Shown piece by piece: positions 62,057 through 64,000 of a stretch of 64,000 nt of DNA; position 1 is the first letter of the stretch; every line of letters starts with the position of its first letter. The stretch comes from Bryobacteraceae bacterium (GTDB lineage Bacteria > Acidobacteriota > Terriglobia > Bryobacterales > Bryobacteraceae): contig JANWXD010000001.1 of assembly GCA_025055455.1 (NCBI GenBank), positions 1-64,000 on the forward strand, written 5' to 3'. A model generated the notes under the pieces. It was not told where the DNA came from. It was given only the letters and a program-made list of their open reading frames with translations, and searched no databases. Position numbers and translations under genes: made by a program.

Positions 62057-63910
62057 ATGCCTCACGAACACGATCCCAAGGCGCTCGAGGAGGTCCATAC
62101 CAAGGTCGAGAAGGCCTACGCGGCCTGGAAACAGTATGCCTCCTGGCCCCAGGAGCGCATGGACGCTGTCGTGGAGAAGGCGGCCGAGGCCGGACGGCTC
62201 CACGCCCGCCGTCTGGCGGAAATGGCCGTCGAAGAGACGGGTTACGGCAACGTCGAAGACAAGGTCGCCAAGAACCTGCTGTGCGCTGATTTCCTCCCCC
62301 GCGCCATGCGGGGCATGAAGCTGGTCGGCTTATTGCGCGAACTGCCGGACCAGAAGATTGTCGAATACGGGGTGCCGGTGGGAGTAATCGCGGCGATCAT
62401 CCCCACGACCAACCCCACCTCCACCGCCATCTACAAGATCCTGATTTCCCTCAAGTCCGGTAACGCGGTTGTGATCAGTCCCCATCCGCGGGCCCGGCGC
62501 TGCACGTGCGAGACGGCGGAGCTGCTGTACCGCGCCGCCCTGGAGGCGGGGGCGCCCGAAGGCATCATCCAGTGCTTGACCAACCCCACGCGGGAAGCCA
62601 CCCAAGCCTTGATGCGGCATGAACGGACCGCGGTGATTCTGGCCACGGGAGGCCACGGCATCGTGCGCGCTGCGTACTCGAGCGGCAAGCCCGCCTTCGG
62701 CGTCGGTCCGGGCAACGTGGCCGTGCTCGTGGATCGGACGGCCAACATTCCCGACGCCGTCGCGAAAATCGTCCAAGGAAAGTCCTTCGATTACGGGACC
62801 GTCTGCTCGAGCGAGCAAGCGCTAGTCGCCGAACAGGCCCTGCGCGCGACGATTCTCAACGAACTCAAGCTGCGCAAGGCGCATCTGTGCACGCCGGAGC
62901 AAAAGGAAGCGCTCGGCAAGCTGCTCGTGACGCCCCAGTGGACCATCGATCCCAAATGCGTCGGCCAGTCGCCGGTAAAGCTGGCCGAGATGGCCGGATT
63001 TTCCGTTCCGCCCGATACCTCCATCCTCGTCGCAGAATTGGAGGGCGTCGGCAAGCAGCACCCGCTCTCGATGGAAAAGCTCTCTCCCGTTCTGGCGCTC
63101 TATTTTGTGAAGGACTGGCCGGCAGCCCTGGAGACGTGCGAAGCAGTGACGCGGTTCGGCGGTCTCGGCCACACGGCGGTGATTTTCTCCAAGGACGATT
63201 CGCGGATTCGGGAATTTGCGGAGCGAATTCCGGCGATGCGCATCCTCGTGAACACTCCGGCGCCGCACGGCTCGGTGGGGCTCACCACCAACGTGTTCCC
63301 CTCGATGACGTTAGGCTGCGGCGCGGCGGCCGGCAACAGCACGAGCGACAACGTGGGGCCGCAACACTTGATCAACATCAAGCGCCTGGCTTACGCCGTC
63401 CGCCAGCCGGAGGAGGCCCTGACCATTCCCAAGCCCGCGTATGCAGTGCCGACGCCGAGCCCGGGCGAGGTGGCCGTGCCGGTCGGCACCGCCCCGGCTG
63501 CGAAGTGGGATCGCCAGACCGTGATGGCCGCCGTGGAGCAATATTTGGCCCAGCGCGGCATCCGCCTGGACGGCGCGCCGGCTCCCCCGTCGTCTCCCCC
63601 GACGGGCTCTTCCACCGCCCCGGTTGCGGCCGAGGCGCTAGTGGATCGCTTTCTCGCCGCACGGCGGGCGGCCAAGACCGCCGCGTCGCAGGCGGCGCAG
63701 ACGGCACCCGTGTGCGGTTGCCCCCACACGCCCGAGGGGACGGCAGTCTCGCCGGCCATCCAGGTGGTCGACTTCGTCTGCGAGAACGACGTGCGGGAGG
63801 CGATTCGCGCCTCGCGAAAAATCCATATTGGGCCGAAGACGATTGTGACGCCGGCCGCAAGGGAGCTGGCGGATCGGCATGACGTGCTCGTCTTCACCCA
63901 GCCAACATGA
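62057..63910 (+). CDS. Microcompartment-associated acylating aldehyde dehydrogenase with long C-terminal extension
   Basis: A 617-residue protein. Residues ~15-455 are a PduP/EutE-type CoA-acylating aldehyde dehydrogenase with catalytic C250 in YGTVCSSEQ, GVGPGNVAVLVDR and the end LTTNVFPSMTLGCGAAAGN. It converts a short aldehyde and CoA to acyl-CoA with NAD. PduP and EutE have ~460 residues. The extra ~160 residues carry two amphipathic helices resembling encapsulation peptides (484-501 DRQTVMAAVEQYLAQRG; 524-545 AEALVDRFLAARRA) separated by Pro/Ser linkers, then a small domain (~567-617, DFVCENDVREAIRASRKI, GPKTIVTPAARELA). The extension probably binds the shell. Confidence 0.92.
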   Translation: MPHEHDPKALEEVHTKVEKAYAAWKQYASWPQERMDAVVEKAAEAGRLHARRLAEMAVEETGYGNVEDKVAKNLLCADFLPRAMRGMKLVGLLRELPDQKIVEYGVPVGVIAAIIPTTNPTSTAIYKILISLKSGNAVVISPHPRARRCTCETAELLYRAALEAGAPEGIIQCLTNPTREATQALMRHERTAVILATGGHGIVRAAYSSGKPAFGVGPGNVAVLVDRTANIPDAVAKIVQGKSFDYGTVCSSEQALVAEQALRATILNELKLRKAHLCTPEQKEALGKLLVTPQWTIDPKCVGQSPVKLAEMAGFSVPPDTSILVAELEGVGKQHPLSMEKLSPVLALYFVKDWPAALETCEAVTRFGGLGHTAVIFSKDDSRIREFAERIPAMRILVNTPAPHGSVGLTTNVFPSMTLGCGAAAGNSTSDNVGPQHLINIKRLAYAVRQPEEALTIPKPAYAVPTPSPGEVAVPVGTAPAAKWDRQTVMAAVEQYLAQRGIRLDGAPAPPSSPPTGSSTAPVAAEALVDRFLAARRAAKTAASQAAQTAPVCGCPHTPEGTAVSPAIQVVDFVCENDVREAIRASRKIHIGPKTIVTPAARELADRHDVLVFTQPT

Positions 63911-64000
63911 AACACAATCTGGACACACTCAGGACCGAAATCGCCGAATACCTAGCCAGCCGAGGCTTCGCGGTCTTCCACGGCCAGTCCCGGAGAGACG
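63907..64000 (+). CDS. Start of a third gene in the microcompartment operon (truncated by window end)
   Basis: ATG 63907 overlaps the aldehyde dehydrogenase stop (ATGA) and the frame stays open to the window end, giving MKHNLDTLRTEIAEYLASRG and 11 further residues. The coupling shows that it belongs to the microcompartment operon. Too short to name. Confidence 0.7.
   Translation, partial: MKHNLDTLRTEIAEYLASRGFAVFHGQSRRD

Noticed and set aside
1-64000. CRISPR array, tRNA, rRNA, transposase or phage genes
   Set aside because: No regularly spaced repeats, no T-loop-like GGTTCGAATCC sequence and no transposase or phage motifs were recognised by eye; a covariance-model scan could still find a divergent tRNA.

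Overview
This 64 kb window is GC-rich, gene-dense chromosomal DNA from an acidobacterium, most likely of the Bryobacterales/Solibacter group. The inference rests on gene families rather than a marker gene. They include the C-terminus of an Oar-type TonB-dependent receptor, two CRTAC1-type FG-GAP/UnbV proteins, two proteins with the Solibacter-type C-terminal domain (TIGR03437-like), a secreted PIG-L deacetylase, small coiled-coil proteins beginning MNIERTIEFIL, and a bacterial microcompartment locus. No rRNA, tRNA, CRISPR array, insertion sequence or phage module was recognised.

Layout. 1-12.6 kb is a carbohydrate-use region: TonB receptor end, secreted beta-helix protein, secreted GH42 glycosidase, fucose/arabinose-type isomerase and ribulokinase-like kinase on the plus strand. 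Facing them on the minus strand is a translationally coupled set: PIG-L deacetylase, a 50-residue membrane peptide and a sodium:solute symporter. 12.6-20.2 kb holds a patatin-like lipase, bacterioferritin, a tandem family of three small envelope-protein genes (one broken), a SurA-DsbA fusion, a CPBP-family membrane protein lacking its catalytic glutamates, a TIM-barrel isomerase and thiI. 20.3-28.7 kb is a minus-strand block: yceD-rpmF-plsX-dsbD, then a pentaheme cytochrome/TPR protein and a CRTAC1 protein. 28.7-34.7 kb carries an SDR enzyme, a REP-like inverted repeat, a second CRTAC1 protein and two TIGR03437-type secreted proteins.

34.7-45.7 kb contains an adenylation-carrier-thioesterase gene interrupted by one frameshift, an acyl-CoA carboxylase beta subunit, a metallo-beta-lactamase-fold hydrolase, purB, a single-domain response regulator, an FkbM methyltransferase split by an amber codon, a coiled-coil gene that seems to have lost its stop codon, fabI and a Gfo/Idh/MocA oxidoreductase. 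45.7-53.2 kb has recG and a leucine operon (leuA-leuB-leuC-leuD) behind a divergent LysR regulator. 53.9-60.1 kb has an amidohydrolase/cyclophilin-like pair, a cytochrome c-tdh-aroDE minus-strand group and a glycosyltransferase-methyltransferase fusion. 60.1-61.5 kb is a decaying segment with a CHRD-domain remnant and a frameshifted cysteine-rich secreted-protein gene. The window ends by entering a microcompartment operon: a hexameric shell protein, an acylating aldehyde dehydrogenase with an unusual C-terminal extension, and the first codons of a third gene.

The most notable theme is the number of recently broken genes whose lesions can be placed to one or a few bases (14.3-14.9, 35.67, 42.5, 43.9, 60.2 and 60.8-61.2 kb). 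Some could be assembly errors, but the CHRD deletion and the three-indel paralogue cannot easily be. The most promising functional lead is the microcompartment operon at the right edge.
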